Shown here piece by piece: positions 26,561 to 35,613 of a stretch of DNA of 64,000 nucleotides (position 1 is its first letter; each line of letters starts with the position of its first letter). The position numbers and the translations under genes were made by a program. Under the pieces are notes generated by a model. That model saw only the letters and a program-made list of their open reading frames with translations. It made no database searches and was not told the origin of the DNA. Source of the stretch: Lentzea pudingi (GTDB lineage: Bacteria > Actinomycetota > Actinomycetes > Mycobacteriales > Pseudonocardiaceae); assembly GCF_014646255.1 (NCBI RefSeq), contig NZ_BMNC01000003.1, positions 310,001 through 374,000 on the forward strand, read 5' to 3'.

Positions 26561-26669
26561 CCTCCGCTCCACGGCCACACGCCACCGACCCCGACGGATT
26601 CGAGTCGAACGGCGGTCGAATCGCGGAAGTCGTCGCGCCGCAGCAACTCCCTGCCCCACGGTGCGATCC

Positions 26670-27143
26670 ATGAGAATCGCGGCGACCGGACTCGTGCTCG
26701 TGCTCATGAGCGGCCTCCCGAGTCCCGCGCGGGCCGCCGTGTGGGAGGACGTGATCGGGCCGGGTTCCTTCGGCGGCCACGGCGCGCTGGAGTCGGAGTG
26801 GAACTACCGGTACCCGTGAGGTTCCGACCACAACGGCACCGCCCGCATGTACGCGAGCGCCACGACCACAACCACGTGTCGTTGTCGGGCGGCGTGCTCA
26901 TGGTGAAGGCCACGCGGATCTCGTGGAACGAGGCAACAGCAGCGCCGACCCGCACCTGCCCATCCGCTACCACTCCGGCGCGACGGCAGGTGGATCGCGA
27001 AGCACACGGGGAGGAACTTCGCGGGCAAACCGCTGTTGCTGATCCTCAACCTGCAGATGGAGGGCTCGTCGGGCAGCCCGGGGCCGACCGCGGAGACGGT
27101 CTACCGCGCTCGCAACGTCTACATCGGACGGACGCGGGCGTAG
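26670..27143 (+). pseudogene. Decayed secreted carbohydrate-active-like gene (GH16-like)
   Basis: ATG 26670 opens a signal peptide (MRIAATGLVLVLMSGLPSPA) and EDVIGPGSFGGHGALESEW, then an in-frame TGA at 26817 where a tryptophan codon is expected. Natural sequence continues in shifting frames: GSDHNGTARMYASAT, then DHNHVSLSGGVLMVKATRI (from about 26865), then SSADPHLPIRYHSGA, and finally KHTGRNFAGKPLLLILNLQM with PTAETVYRARNVYIGRTRA to TAG 27141. The middle of the protein, where a catalytic E-x-D-x-E would lie in a family 16 glycosidase, is missing. Family assignment is from memory of such secreted proteins and is tentative; the pseudogene state is clear. Confidence 0.65.
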
Positions 27144-27203
27144 CGGAGCGGACACCGGCGCCACCCGGTGCGGGCGGGAGTCCGCCCGCACCGGGTGCTC
27201 AGC

Positions 27204-27629
27204 TCACGAGCAGGCGTAGTACCGCGTCAGGCTGCTCTGCGGGAACCACTCGTTGACCGCGCAGTGGTAGACCCTGCCGGTGCTCTCCTCGTGGATGGCG
27301 ACGTACTCGGAGTACCAGGCGTCGGACTCCCGGCCGCCCTTGCCGAGGCTGATGTAGCCGATGGTGCCGAAGGACGGGTGCCGGTGCGGTCCGGACGTCC
27401 ACGTCTCGCCGCGGCGGAAGTCCCGGTCGAACTGCATCGGGTCGGACTTGCCCTCGGTGCCGAACATCGTCACCCGGACCGGGTCCTCGGTGTCCGCGTT
27501 CGTCAGGTTGCCGGTGCGGAAGGTGAGGTAGTAGGTGCTGATGCCATCGGCGGCGGAGGCGGGGACGACCGCCGTGAGCGAGCCGAGAACGGCCAGTGCC
27601 GCGGAGAGCAGCACAGTGCGGATCTTCAT
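27204..27629 (-). CDS. Secreted PLAT/LH2-like domain protein
   Basis: 141 residues: Sec signal peptide (KIRTVLLSAALAVLGSLTAV, cleavage after ASA near residue 27), then one domain of about 110 residues with VRVTMFGTEGKSDPMQFD and FRRGETWTSGP, which matches the PLAT/LH2 beta-sandwich pattern. PLAT domains bind lipids or proteins and are usually part of lipases or lipoxygenases; here it stands alone. Two cysteines near the C-terminus (YHCAVNEW and the penultimate Cys) probably pair. Start ATG 27629 chosen for the signal peptide. Located between two disrupted genes but itself intact. Confidence 0.72.
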   Translation of the reverse strand: MKIRTVLLSAALAVLGSLTAVVPASAADGISTYYLTFRTGNLTNADTEDPVRVTMFGTEGKSDPMQFDRDFRRGETWTSGPHRHPSFGTIGYISLGKGGRESDAWYSEYVAIHEESTGRVYHCAVNEWFPQSSLTRYYACS

Positions 27630-27714
27630 CTTCTCTCTTCCTGTCGACGCGTGTCGTGACGCCGATACCGTGCCGGGGCCCGGTGGTCGCGTGGCGGTCG
27701 TTCGGCGGCCGAGC

Positions 27715-28583
27715 TCAGGACACCGCCGCGCGGACGGACTCGGCGACCATCGCCATGGTGGTGCGGGCACGGACGGGGGCCTCGGTCAGGAAGTAGTGGT
27801 CGGTGCCGGGGGTTTCGTCGTGGAGCACCGGTACACCGGCCTCGCGCAGGCGTGCGGTGTAGCGCCGGCCGTCGTGGCGGAGCACGTCGCGCTCGGCGGT
27901 CAGCACCACGGCGGGCGGGAGGCCGGACAGATCTGGTGCGAGCAAAGGGGAAGCCCACGGCTCCAGGCGGCCGGCGGCGTCGGGGAAGTAGGTGCGGCGC
28001 ACCAGCCCGCGCAGTTCCGGCGTGATCATCCCCGGCTCGTCGGCGGGCTCGTGGCCGAAGTCGAGCACGGGAATCCCGAGCACCTGCAACGCGGGCAGCC
28101 AGCGTCCGCCGTCACGGGCCTGCAGGCTCACCGACGCCGCCAGGTTGCCTCCGGAGGAGAACCCGCCGACCGAGATCCGGTCGCCGTCGAGGTGCAGGTC
28201 GCCTCCGCCTGCCGCGGCCCACGCCGCGACGTCGTGGCATTGGTGGTGGGCGACGGGATAGGTGACGTACGGCGCGGCGCGGAAGTCGACGTTGAGCACG
28301 AGGACCTCGGCCGTCGCGGCGAGGTAGCGGCACCACCAGTCGTCCATGAACGGGTAGCGCATCAGGAACGCGCGCCGTGGAAGTGGACGTGCGCGGCGCC
28401 GGGCACCGGCTCGGAGTGCGGGCGGTAGACGTGCACGCGGACGCGTCCGTGCCGGGTGGGCACCCGGACGGCCCTGGGCCGGGGCAGGTCCGAGCCCGCG
28501 AAGCGGAGCACCTCGCCGTAGCGCACGGTCCAGCGTGCGGTGGCGTGCATCGTGGCCGCGGTGATCCGGTCGCTGAGGTTCAC
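27715..28583 (-). pseudogene. Alpha/beta hydrolase (HSL-type), frameshifted
   Basis: GTG 28583 starts [19 protein letters not shown] and continues to VPGAAHVHFHG, then runs into TGA at 28362. One base earlier the other frame continues as AFLMRYPFMDDWWCRYLA, VGGFSSGGNLAASVSL (nucleophile GFSSGG), AERDVLRHDGRRYTARL and ETPGTDHYFL to the stop at 27715. Adding one base at about 28370 restores the HSL-family oxyanion motif HGG followed by AFLMRY. A one-base deletion therefore separates the oxyanion hole from the catalytic domain. Esterase activity is likely lost unless this is a sequence error. Divergent from the SDR at 28640. Confidence 0.7.
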
Positions 28584-28639
28584 ACCGGTTCGTTCGTCGT
28601 CCGAGGGGTCGACGGATCGAACCGCCTAAGCTGGCGATC

Positions 28640-29524
28640 ATGACGAAACACCGGTGGGCCGCCGCGGACCTTCCCGACATGACCGGCCGCACCGTCGTGG
28701 TGACCGGTGCGGCGAGCGGGGTGGGGCGTGGCACGGCGACCGCCTTCGCCGCGGCAGGGGCGCGCACGGTGCTCGCGGTGCGCGACGTCGCCGCCGGCGA
28801 GCGGGCGGCGGCTGTGATGCGGGGTACCACCGAGGTCCGGGAGCTGGACCTCGCGAACCTCGCGTCGGTGCGCGCGTTCGCCGAGGGCTGGCAGGGCGGG
28901 ATCGACGCCCTGGTCAACAACGCCGGGGTGGCGATGACCCCGTTCGGTCGCACGGCCGACGGGTTCGAGCTGCAGTTCGGCACCAACCACCTCGGCCACT
29001 TCGCGCTGACCAACCTGCTGCTGCCCTCGATCACCGACCGCGTGGTGACCGTGGCCTCCGGTGCGCACAAGGCGGGCGTGCTCGATCTCGACGACCTCGA
29101 CCTCGCCCGCACCGGCTACACCGCGGTGAAGGGGTACGGCCGCTCGAAGCTCGCGAACCTGCTGTTCACGCTGGAGCTGGAACGGCGCTGCCGCGAGGCC
29201 GGGTCGTCCGTGCGGGCGCTGTCCGCGCACCCCGGCTACACGGCGTCCAACTTGGGCACCAAGGGCCGCAACCGGCACCTCGTCAAGATCGTCCACGTGG
29301 CAGGGCGGTACCTCGCGCAGACCGAGGAGCAGGGCGCGCTGCCGTCGTTGTACGCGGCGACCCAGGACCTGCCGGGCGCGAGCTACGTCGGCCCGGACGG
29401 GCGGTTCGAGCTGCACGGGCACCCCGCGCTGGTCGGCCGGTCGGCGGCGGCCAGCGACCCGGTCATGGCGCGGCGGCTGTGGGAGACGTCGGAACGGCTC
29501 ACCGGAGTGACCTTCCCGCTGTGA
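28640..29524 (+). CDS. Short-chain dehydrogenase/reductase
   Basis: 294 residues of the classical/retinol-dehydrogenase-like SDR group: cofactor motif [10 protein letters not shown] (23-32), NNAG (93-96), catalytic Ser140, Tyr166 and Lys170 (YGRSK). NADP(H) preference is suggested by a basic residue after strand 2 (AVRD). TAAGCT at 28627-28632 lies seven bases before ATG 28640, so the mRNA is probably leaderless. Divergent from the broken hydrolase by 56 bp. Substrate unknown. Confidence 0.88.
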   Translation: MTKHRWAAADLPDMTGRTVVVTGAASGVGRGTATAFAAAGARTVLAVRDVAAGERAAAVMRGTTEVRELDLANLASVRAFAEGWQGGIDALVNNAGVAMTPFGRTADGFELQFGTNHLGHFALTNLLLPSITDRVVTVASGAHKAGVLDLDDLDLARTGYTAVKGYGRSKLANLLFTLELERRCREAGSSVRALSAHPGYTASNLGTKGRNRHLVKIVHVAGRYLAQTEEQGALPSLYAATQDLPGASYVGPDGRFELHGHPALVGRSAAASDPVMARRLWETSERLTGVTFPL

Positions 29525-29595
29525 AGTGCGTTCTGGTTAATTGCTGATTTACCATTCGGCAATTGCGAGATGCATTTCCGGCGGTTTCCTCTGCA

Positions 29596-29614
29596 TATAC
29601 TGCGGCTGCAGTAT
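29596..29614 (+). promoter_or_regulatory. Promoter -10 with overlapping dyad, ABC exporter operon
   Basis: TATACT (29596-29601) is the best -10 in an AT-rich gap and overlaps the hairpin-like dyad ATACTGC / GCAGTAT (29597-29603 and 29608-29614). A second dyad AATTGC / GCAATT lies at 29539-29564, and a third, TCTGTGT / ACACAGA with a three-base loop, at 29662-29678 in the leader. The dyads are candidate sites for the NarL-type regulator encoded in the operon. Confidence 0.45.
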
Positions 29615-29699
29615 TCAGCTACCTGCGTCAGTAGGACGATCTTTGTGTCCTGAGCGGTGAATCTGTGTGCAACACAGACGAACCCCTTGGGAGAGAACG

Positions 29700-30617
29700 A
29701 TGATCGAGGTGGTGGACCTCAGCAAGCGGTACGGGCCGAAGACCGCGGTGGACGGGCTTTCCTTCACCGTCCAACCCGGAATCGTCACCGGATTCCTCGG
29801 TCCGAACGGCGCGGGCAAGACGACCACGATGCGAATGCTCGTCGGTCTCGCCGCACCCTCTTCGGGCATCACCAGGGTCAACGGCAAGCCCTACCGCGAG
29901 CACCGCGCCCCGTTGCGGGAGATCGGGGTGCTGCTCGACGCCCGCGCGGTGCACCCCGGCCGCTCGGCTCGTGATCACCTGCTGGCCATCGGTGCCACGC
30001 ACGGCATCTCCGCCAGGCGGGTCGACGAGGTGCTGGAGGTCGTGGGCCTCACCGAGGTGGCGAGGCGTCGGGCCGGCGGCTTCTCGCTCGGCATGGGGCA
30101 GCGGCTGGGCATCGCGGTCGCGCTGCTGGGCGACCCGCGCACGGTCGTGCTGGACGAGCCGGTCAACGGCCTCGACCCGGACGGGATCCGGTGGATCCGG
30201 CACCTGCTCAAGGACCTCGCCGCGCAGGGCCGGACGGTGTTCGTCTCCTCGCACCTGATGAGCGAGATGGCTTTGACCGCCGACCACCTGGTCGTGGTGG
30301 GACGCGGGAGGCTCGTCGCGGACGTGCCGATGGCGGAGCTGATCACCTCGGTCGAGCGCGGTGTGCACGTCCGCTCGCCCCGCACCAGCGAGCTCGTCGA
30401 GGTGCTGAGCGGGAACGGTGTGCGGATCAGTTCGGTCACCAGCGACGTGCTCGACGTGATCGGCCTGTCCGTCGAGGACATCGCGGCACGGGCGCTGCGG
30501 GCCGGAATCCCGTTGTTCGAGCTGACCCCGCAGCAGGCGTCGCTCGAGGAGGCCTACGCGGACCTGACCCGGGACGTCGTCGAGTACCGGGGCGCCTCGC
30601 TCGGGGAGGTGGCCTGA
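29700..30617 (+). CDS. ABC transporter ATP-binding protein
   Basis: 305 residues: Walker A GPNGAGKTT (near residue 40), a GFSLGMGQRLGIA signature region, Walker B TVVLDEP and a switch histidine in SSHLMSEM, plus a C-terminal extension of about 90 residues seen in DrrA/antibiotic-exporter ATPases. Pairs with the permease encoded immediately downstream (TGATG overlap). ATG 29700 follows GGGAGAG. Likely exports a drug, lipid or peptide; the two-component genes behind it suggest envelope-stress or antibiotic-responsive expression. Confidence 0.9.
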   Translation: MIEVVDLSKRYGPKTAVDGLSFTVQPGIVTGFLGPNGAGKTTTMRMLVGLAAPSSGITRVNGKPYREHRAPLREIGVLLDARAVHPGRSARDHLLAIGATHGISARRVDEVLEVVGLTEVARRRAGGFSLGMGQRLGIAVALLGDPRTVVLDEPVNGLDPDGIRWIRHLLKDLAAQGRTVFVSSHLMSEMALTADHLVVVGRGRLVADVPMAELITSVERGVHVRSPRTSELVEVLSGNGVRISSVTSDVLDVIGLSVEDIAARALRAGIPLFELTPQQASLEEAYADLTRDVVEYRGASLGEVA

Positions 30618-31387
30618 TGACCACCTTCGGAGGTGTGGTGCGCGGCGAGTGGGTGAAGCTGCGCTCGGTGCGGTCCAGCGGCTTCGCGGTGCTGGGCGCG
30701 GCGCTGACGATGATCGTGGCGGGGCTGGTCTTCGCCGCCACGATCGGCACCGACTCCGACGGTGCCGACGGGGTGACCGACCCGGCCGGCATCACCTTGA
30801 GTGGCGCGATTTTCGCGCAGCTCCTGACGGGTGTGCTGGGCGTGCTGCTGATGTCCGGCGAGTACGCCACCGGCATGATCAAGCCGACGCTGACGGCCGT
30901 GCCCTCACGGTTGCCGGTGCTCGCGGGCAAAGTCGCCGTGCTCGTCGGCACCGTGTTCCCGGCCGTGCTGGCGAGCGCTTTCGTCGTCTTCTTCGCCGGC
31001 CAGGTCGTCATGGGCAACGCCGGCCTGCCCACCGCGAGGATCGGTGACGCCGGTGTGCTCGGCGCGGTGGTGGGGTCGGCCGTCACGATGACCGGTGTCG
31101 CGGTCCTCGGTCTCGCGCTCGGGGCACTCCTGCGCACCACCGCGGGCGCGGTGTCCACGTTGGTCTTCCTCGTCTTCCTCGCACCAGGACTCGGCGGTCT
31201 TCTCCTGCCGGCCTCGTGGCGGGACAACGCGGTGAAGTTCCTGCCTTCCTCGGCGGCGGAGGCGTTCACCCAGGTCGCCCCGGCTCCCGGGCTGCTCGGC
31301 GCGCCGGCCGGTGCCGCGGTGTTCTCGGCCTGGGTCGTCGTTCCCCTGCTCGCCGCCGCGGTGCTGTTGCGCCGCCGCGACGTGTAA
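30617..31387 (+). CDS. ABC transporter permease
   Basis: 256 residues with about six hydrophobic helices (FAVLGAALTMIVAGLVFAA, AIFAQLLTGVLGVLLMSG, the EYATGMIKPTLTAVPSR loop typical of ABC-2 permeases, and further C-terminal helices) ending LLRRRDV. Its ATG overlaps the stop of the ATPase gene by one base. Membrane half of the exporter. Confidence 0.87.
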   Translation: MTTFGGVVRGEWVKLRSVRSSGFAVLGAALTMIVAGLVFAATIGTDSDGADGVTDPAGITLSGAIFAQLLTGVLGVLLMSGEYATGMIKPTLTAVPSRLPVLAGKVAVLVGTVFPAVLASAFVVFFAGQVVMGNAGLPTARIGDAGVLGAVVGSAVTMTGVAVLGLALGALLRTTAGAVSTLVFLVFLAPGLGGLLLPASWRDNAVKFLPSSAAEAFTQVAPAPGLLGAPAGAAVFSAWVVVPLLAAAVLLRRRDV

Positions 31388-31390
31388 GCG

Positions 31391-32548
31391 ATGGAGAAAA
31401 TCCTTTCGTGGACGCGAAAGCATCCCCGCGTTGTGGACGCGGTGAGCGCGGCGGTGATCTACGTCGTGATCTTCGGCCTGAGCGCGGCGGACGGCGCGGA
31501 GTCCGCACTGGACATCCGCATTCCTCCGCTGCCCGGCCTGCTGGCGGTGGTCACGGCCAGCCTGGCGGTGCGCCGCAAGCGGCCACTGTGGACATTGGGG
31601 GTCACGGCTTTCGGAGTGGCGACCGCGACGGCCCTGGGAGCGGACCTGGAACCGTTCCTGGTTCCGCTGGCCGTGGCGACCTTCACCGTGCACACCGATC
31701 GGTGGACGAAGCGCCGAGCGTCAGCGGCCGGTGTTCTGCTGGCGGTATCGGCCGTCGCGATCGTGACCAGCTCGCCCGGTTCGGCGTGGGAGGACCTCGG
31801 TCGCTTCACCCTGATCGGCATGGCCGCGGCGGCGGGCGAGGCGGTGCGCACCAGGCGCGCGTTCATCGCCGCGATCGAGGAACGGGCGGTGCGGGCGGAG
31901 CGGTCCCGCGAGGAGGAGGCGCGGCGCCGGGTGGCGGAGGAGCGGTTGCACATTGCTCGCGAGCTGCACGACGTGGTGGCGCACCACATCTCCGTGATCA
32001 ACGTGCAGGCCGCCGTGGCCGAACACCTGATCACCTCCCAGCCGGACGCCGCCGCCGAGGCGCTGCACCACGTCCGCCGGTCGAGCCGCTCCGTCCTGGA
32101 CGAACTGCGCGACCTGCTCGGCGTGCTGCGCGGGGCCGGTGAGCCGGACGGACCGGCCGAACCCGCCCCCGGCATGGACCTGCTGGGGCCGCTGGTCGAG
32201 ACGTTCCGGCACTCCGGTCTGGAACTGCGCTGGACCTCGGCAGGGGAGCCGCGACCGCTGCCCGCGACCGTCGACCTGGTCGCCTACCGGGTGATCCAGG
32301 AGGCGCTGACCAACGTCCACCGCCACGGGAACGGCACCGCGCACCTGTCCGTGACCTACACGCCCGCCGACCTGGTGCTGCAGGTCGTGAACCCCCGTGG
32401 CCGCAACGCTTCCGCGGACGGCTCGGGCCTCGGGTTGATCGGCATCCGGGAACGAGCCGGCGCCGTCGGGGGCACGGCCCGCACCGGGCCCGGACCCGGC
32501 GACACCTTCCACGTCCACGTCACCCTGCCCCTCGGGAAGAACCCATGA
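31391..32548 (+). CDS. Sensor histidine kinase (NarL/DesK type)
   Basis: 385 residues: four to five membrane helices in the first 150 residues with almost no extracytoplasmic loops, a HisKA_3 dimerisation domain with His193 in ARELHDVVAHHISV, and a HATPase domain (QEALTNVHRHG, GSGLGLIGIRERA). Intramembrane-sensing kinases of this kind usually report on the envelope or on membrane-active drugs and pair with an exporter, exactly as here. It begins three bases after the permease stop and overlaps the response regulator gene (ATGA). Confidence 0.9.
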   Translation: MEKILSWTRKHPRVVDAVSAAVIYVVIFGLSAADGAESALDIRIPPLPGLLAVVTASLAVRRKRPLWTLGVTAFGVATATALGADLEPFLVPLAVATFTVHTDRWTKRRASAAGVLLAVSAVAIVTSSPGSAWEDLGRFTLIGMAAAAGEAVRTRRAFIAAIEERAVRAERSREEEARRRVAEERLHIARELHDVVAHHISVINVQAAVAEHLITSQPDAAAEALHHVRRSSRSVLDELRDLLGVLRGAGEPDGPAEPAPGMDLLGPLVETFRHSGLELRWTSAGEPRPLPATVDLVAYRVIQEALTNVHRHGNGTAHLSVTYTPADLVLQVVNPRGRNASADGSGLGLIGIRERAGAVGGTARTGPGPGDTFHVHVTLPLGKNP

Positions 32549-33204
32549 CCATCCGCGTCCTGCTCGCCGACGACCAGCCGCTCATCCGGGCCGGGTTCCG
32601 CGTGCTCATCGACTCCGCCCCGGACCTCGAGGTCGTGGGTGAGGCGGCCGACGGGCTGGAAGTGCTCGCCCAGCTGCGCACGAGCCGCGCCGACGTCGTG
32701 GTCATGGACATCCGGATGCCCCGTCTGGACGGACTGGAGACCACCCGCCGCATCACCGCCGACGAGAACTTCGACGGCGTGAAGGTCCTGGTGGTGACCA
32801 CGTTCGAGATCGACGACCACGTGGCCCAGGCGATCGAGGCGGGAGCCGGTGGTTTCCTCGGCAAGGGCGTCGACGCCTCCGAACTGCAGGCCGCGATCCG
32901 CACCGTGGCACAAGGCGACGCACTGCTGTCACCGAAGGCGACCAAGGCGTTGATCGGCCGGTTCCTGGCCCAGCGCCCCAGCGAGCCGGTGCACCCCGAA
33001 CGCCTGGACGCCCTGACCCAGCGCGAACGCGAGGTCGTGGCGCTGGCGGCCGGCGGCATGTCCAACGACGAGATCGCGCACGAGCTCGTGGTCTCGCCGC
33101 TCACCGTCAAGACGCACGTCAACCGGGCGATGATGAAGCTCCAGGCACGTGACCGGGCCCAGTTGGTCGTGGTGGCACACCAGACCGGCCTGGTCCGCGC
33201 CTGA
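32545..33204 (+). CDS. LuxR/NarL family response regulator
   Basis: 219 residues: receiver domain with acidic pair Asp9-Asp10 and phospho-acceptor Asp55 (VVVMDIRMP), and a LuxR-type helix-turn-helix at the C-terminus (LTQREREVVALAAGGMSNDE, SPLTVKTHVNRAM). Partner of the kinase encoded four bases upstream and probable activator of the exporter operon. Confidence 0.92.
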   Translation: MTIRVLLADDQPLIRAGFRVLIDSAPDLEVVGEAADGLEVLAQLRTSRADVVVMDIRMPRLDGLETTRRITADENFDGVKVLVVTTFEIDDHVAQAIEAGAGGFLGKGVDASELQAAIRTVAQGDALLSPKATKALIGRFLAQRPSEPVHPERLDALTQREREVVALAAGGMSNDEIAHELVVSPLTVKTHVNRAMMKLQARDRAQLVVVAHQTGLVRA

Positions 33205-33251
33205 CGTCCGCTCGGTCCATCACCCCTTCCACCGCACGGACAAGGACGACC

Positions 33252-33779
33252 ATGAGCACTCTCACGACAGCACGCACCGCCTCGCCCGCGCCGGTGAACC
33301 GGGTCCGCTGGCCCATCCCGGCCCGGCTGCGCAAGACGATCCTGGTGACCCACGTCGTGGCGGCGGGAGCCTGGATCGGTGTCGACGTCGCCGCCACCGT
33401 TCTCGTGGCGATCGGATGGGCGAGGTCGGGCGACGACCGGACCGTCGTCTACCAGGCGCTCGCGGACTTCTCCGTCGTCCCGCTCCTGCTCGCCGCTCTC
33501 GTGGCGGGAGTGGTCTGCCTGGTCACCGGCGTGCTGCTCGGCATCGCGACGAAGTGGGGAATCGTCCGCTACCGGTGGGTCGCCGTGAAATTGGTGCTCA
33601 ACGTCGTGGCGTGCGCGCTGCTGCTGGCGTTCCTCGGCCCGATCCGCGAGCTGTCCTCGGGCGAGCAGCCGTTGCAGGACATGTGGTTCGTCGCGTTCCT
33701 GGCCATAAGCGCGTTGGTGTTCCTGAGCTTCGCGATGGTGCTGTCGGTCTTCAAGCCGTGGGGACGCGTCCGCAGGTAG
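33252..33779 (+). CDS. DUF2269-like integral membrane protein
   Basis: 175 residues with four clear membrane helices (ILVTHVVAAGAWIGVDVAAT, VVPLLLAALVAGVVCLVTG, WVAVKLVLNVVACALLLAF, MWFVAFLAISALVFLSFAM) and a histidine in the first one, as in the DUF2269 family. No enzymatic role known. It follows the response regulator by 47 bp with its own ribosome site and may be part of the same transcript. Confidence 0.7.
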   Translation: MSTLTTARTASPAPVNRVRWPIPARLRKTILVTHVVAAGAWIGVDVAATVLVAIGWARSGDDRTVVYQALADFSVVPLLLAALVAGVVCLVTGVLLGIATKWGIVRYRWVAVKLVLNVVACALLLAFLGPIRELSSGEQPLQDMWFVAFLAISALVFLSFAMVLSVFKPWGRVRR

Positions 33780-33787
33780 TTGACAGC

Positions 33788-33827
33788 GTTAGCTAACACC
33801 ATTAGCTTTTAGCTAATCGCATTAGCT
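33788..33827. promoter_or_regulatory. Cluster of TTAGCTAA-type operator sites
   Basis: Three related elements are packed in 40 bp: GTTAGCTAAC (33788-33797, palindrome), ATTAGCT-TTT-AGCTAAT (33801-33817) and a further ATTAGCT half site (33821-33827), ending 18 bases before the hydrolase start. This AT-rich block contrasts sharply with its surroundings and should bind a TetR/MarR-type repressor, possibly the TetR at 35614. Confidence 0.6.
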
Positions 33828-33844
33828 TTTGGAGGACGGACGGC

Positions 33845-34681
33845 ATGACCGAGCACCTGACCATCGCCGGGAACACCATCGCCTACGACGTGACCGGGCA
33901 GGGCCCGCTCGTCGTGCTGGCCCACGGCATCGGCGACAGCCGCCACTCCTACCGGTTCCTCGCCCCAGCGCTGGCCGCGCGGGGCTACCGGGTGGCGAAC
34001 GTCGACATCCGCGGCTGCGGTGACTCCAGCACCGGCTGGGACGGCTACAGCCGCACCGACATCGCGGGTGACCTGGTCGCCGTCGCCCGCCACCTCGGCG
34101 GCCCCGCCGTGGTCATCGGCCAGTCCATCAGCGGCGGTGCCGCGACCATCGCCGCCGCCACCGCGCCCGACGTGATCGCGGGCGTCGTCGAGCTCGCGCC
34201 GTTCACCCGCGCGCAGTCCTTCGACCTGGGCGGGCTGATGCGCGTGCGGCGGTACCGCGCCGGCTACACCCAGCTCGCGAAGGTCCTGGTCGCGGGAAGC
34301 CTGACGGGCTGGAAGAAGTACCTCGACATCGCGATGCCGGCGAAGCCCGCGGACTGGCAGGCCGAACTCGCGCGCATCGAGGCCAAGCTGAGCGAGCCCG
34401 GCCGGATGAAGGTCCTGCAGGCCATGTGCAAGACCAGTCCCGCCGACGCCGGCGCCCAGCTGGCCAACGTCACCTGCCCGGTCCTCGTCGTCGTCGGCAC
34501 CGCCGATCCCGACTGGGCCGACCCGCGCGCGGAGGGCGAGAAGGTCGTCGCCGACCTGCCCCGGGGGCTCGGTGAGCTGGCGGTCATCGAGGGTGCCGGG
34601 CACTACCCGCACGCCCAGACGCCCGACGAGGTCCTCGCACTCGCCTTGCCGTTCCTGGCCAAGACCCTGGCGCGCGCCTGA
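33845..34681 (+). CDS. Alpha/beta fold hydrolase
   Basis: 278 residues: oxyanion region AHGIGDSRHSYR, nucleophile elbow GQSISGG with Ser94, acid-bearing loop GTADPDWADP and catalytic histidine in GAGHYPHAQTP. Typical of haloperoxidase/epoxide-hydrolase-like esterases without signal peptide. TTGGAGG precedes the ATG. First gene of a two-hydrolase unit followed by a TetR gene; expression is probably governed by the TTAGCTAA sites upstream. Confidence 0.87.
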   Translation: MTEHLTIAGNTIAYDVTGQGPLVVLAHGIGDSRHSYRFLAPALAARGYRVANVDIRGCGDSSTGWDGYSRTDIAGDLVAVARHLGGPAVVIGQSISGGAATIAAATAPDVIAGVVELAPFTRAQSFDLGGLMRVRRYRAGYTQLAKVLVAGSLTGWKKYLDIAMPAKPADWQAELARIEAKLSEPGRMKVLQAMCKTSPADAGAQLANVTCPVLVVVGTADPDWADPRAEGEKVVADLPRGLGELAVIEGAGHYPHAQTPDEVLALALPFLAKTLARA

Positions 34682-34715
34682 AGGGCGCCCGCCCACACCC
34701 GCAGAAAGGCTTTTG

Positions 34716-35540
34716 GTGAAGCAGTCGAACGTGAACGTCGGTGGGCAGCACATCGCCTACGTCGAGAGTCCGGGCCGAGCGGATGCCCGCACGGTGGTGT
34801 TCGTCCACGGGAACTCCTCCTCGGCACGAACCTGGCTCCCCTTGCTGCAGCAGGACTTCGGCACCCGGTTCCGCTGTCTCGCCCTGGACCTGCCGGGTCA
34901 CGGCCGGTCCGAGCCGGCCCGCGACGACGCCGGCTACTCCTTGCCGGGTTACGCGGCGGTGCTCACCGGCTTCGCCCAGGAGATCGGTGTGACCGGCGCC
35001 GTCTTCGTCGGCTGGAGCCTGGGCGGACAGATCGTGATGGAGGCCGCGCCTGGCCTGCCGGACGCGGGCGGCTTCGTCGTCTTCGGCGCGCCCCCGGTCG
35101 CGACGCCCGCGGACATGGCCGAGGCGTTCCTGCCCAACCCCGCGATGGGCGCGCTCTTCACCGACCAGGTCAGCGAGGACGAGGCGAGGCTGGCCGCGGC
35201 GAGCTTCACCGCGCCGGACTCCTCATTGGACCTCGCCGAGTTCGTCGCCGACATTCTGGCCACCGATGGCAGGGCACGGGCCGGGCTCGGCGCCAGCGCC
35301 GGTGCCGGCCGGTTCGCCGACGAGCTCGCGATCGTCTCGGCACTCCGCCGGCCGATGGCCGTCCTGCACGGCGCCGAGGAACAGCTGGTCAGTCTCGACT
35401 ACCTGCGCGAACTCGACTTTCCCGCGTTGTGGCGCGGTGAGGTCCAGGTGATCCCAGGCGCGGGCCACGCTCCGCACCAGGAGACACCGGAAGCGTTCGC
35501 CGCGCTGCTGAACGAGTTCATGACTGACGTGGGCGCCTGA
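34716..35540 (+). CDS. Alpha/beta fold hydrolase
   Basis: 274 residues with VHGNSSSARTW oxyanion region, DLPGHGRS, nucleophile GWSLGG and terminal histidine in GAGHAPHQETP. Start GTG 34716 chosen for AAAGG six to seven bases upstream; TTG 34713 is the alternative. Paralogue-like partner of the hydrolase 34 bp upstream; both may process one ester or lactone. Followed by a TetR gene. Confidence 0.87.
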   Translation: MKQSNVNVGGQHIAYVESPGRADARTVVFVHGNSSSARTWLPLLQQDFGTRFRCLALDLPGHGRSEPARDDAGYSLPGYAAVLTGFAQEIGVTGAVFVGWSLGGQIVMEAAPGLPDAGGFVVFGAPPVATPADMAEAFLPNPAMGALFTDQVSEDEARLAAASFTAPDSSLDLAEFVADILATDGRARAGLGASAGAGRFADELAIVSALRRPMAVLHGAEEQLVSLDYLRELDFPALWRGEVQVIPGAGHAPHQETPEAFAALLNEFMTDVGA

Positions 35541-35613
35541 GATGATCGAGCCGCACGTCGACACTCCCAGCGAATGGTGTTCCTGATGCTGACCTCCCTC
35601 AACGAGAACGCTC

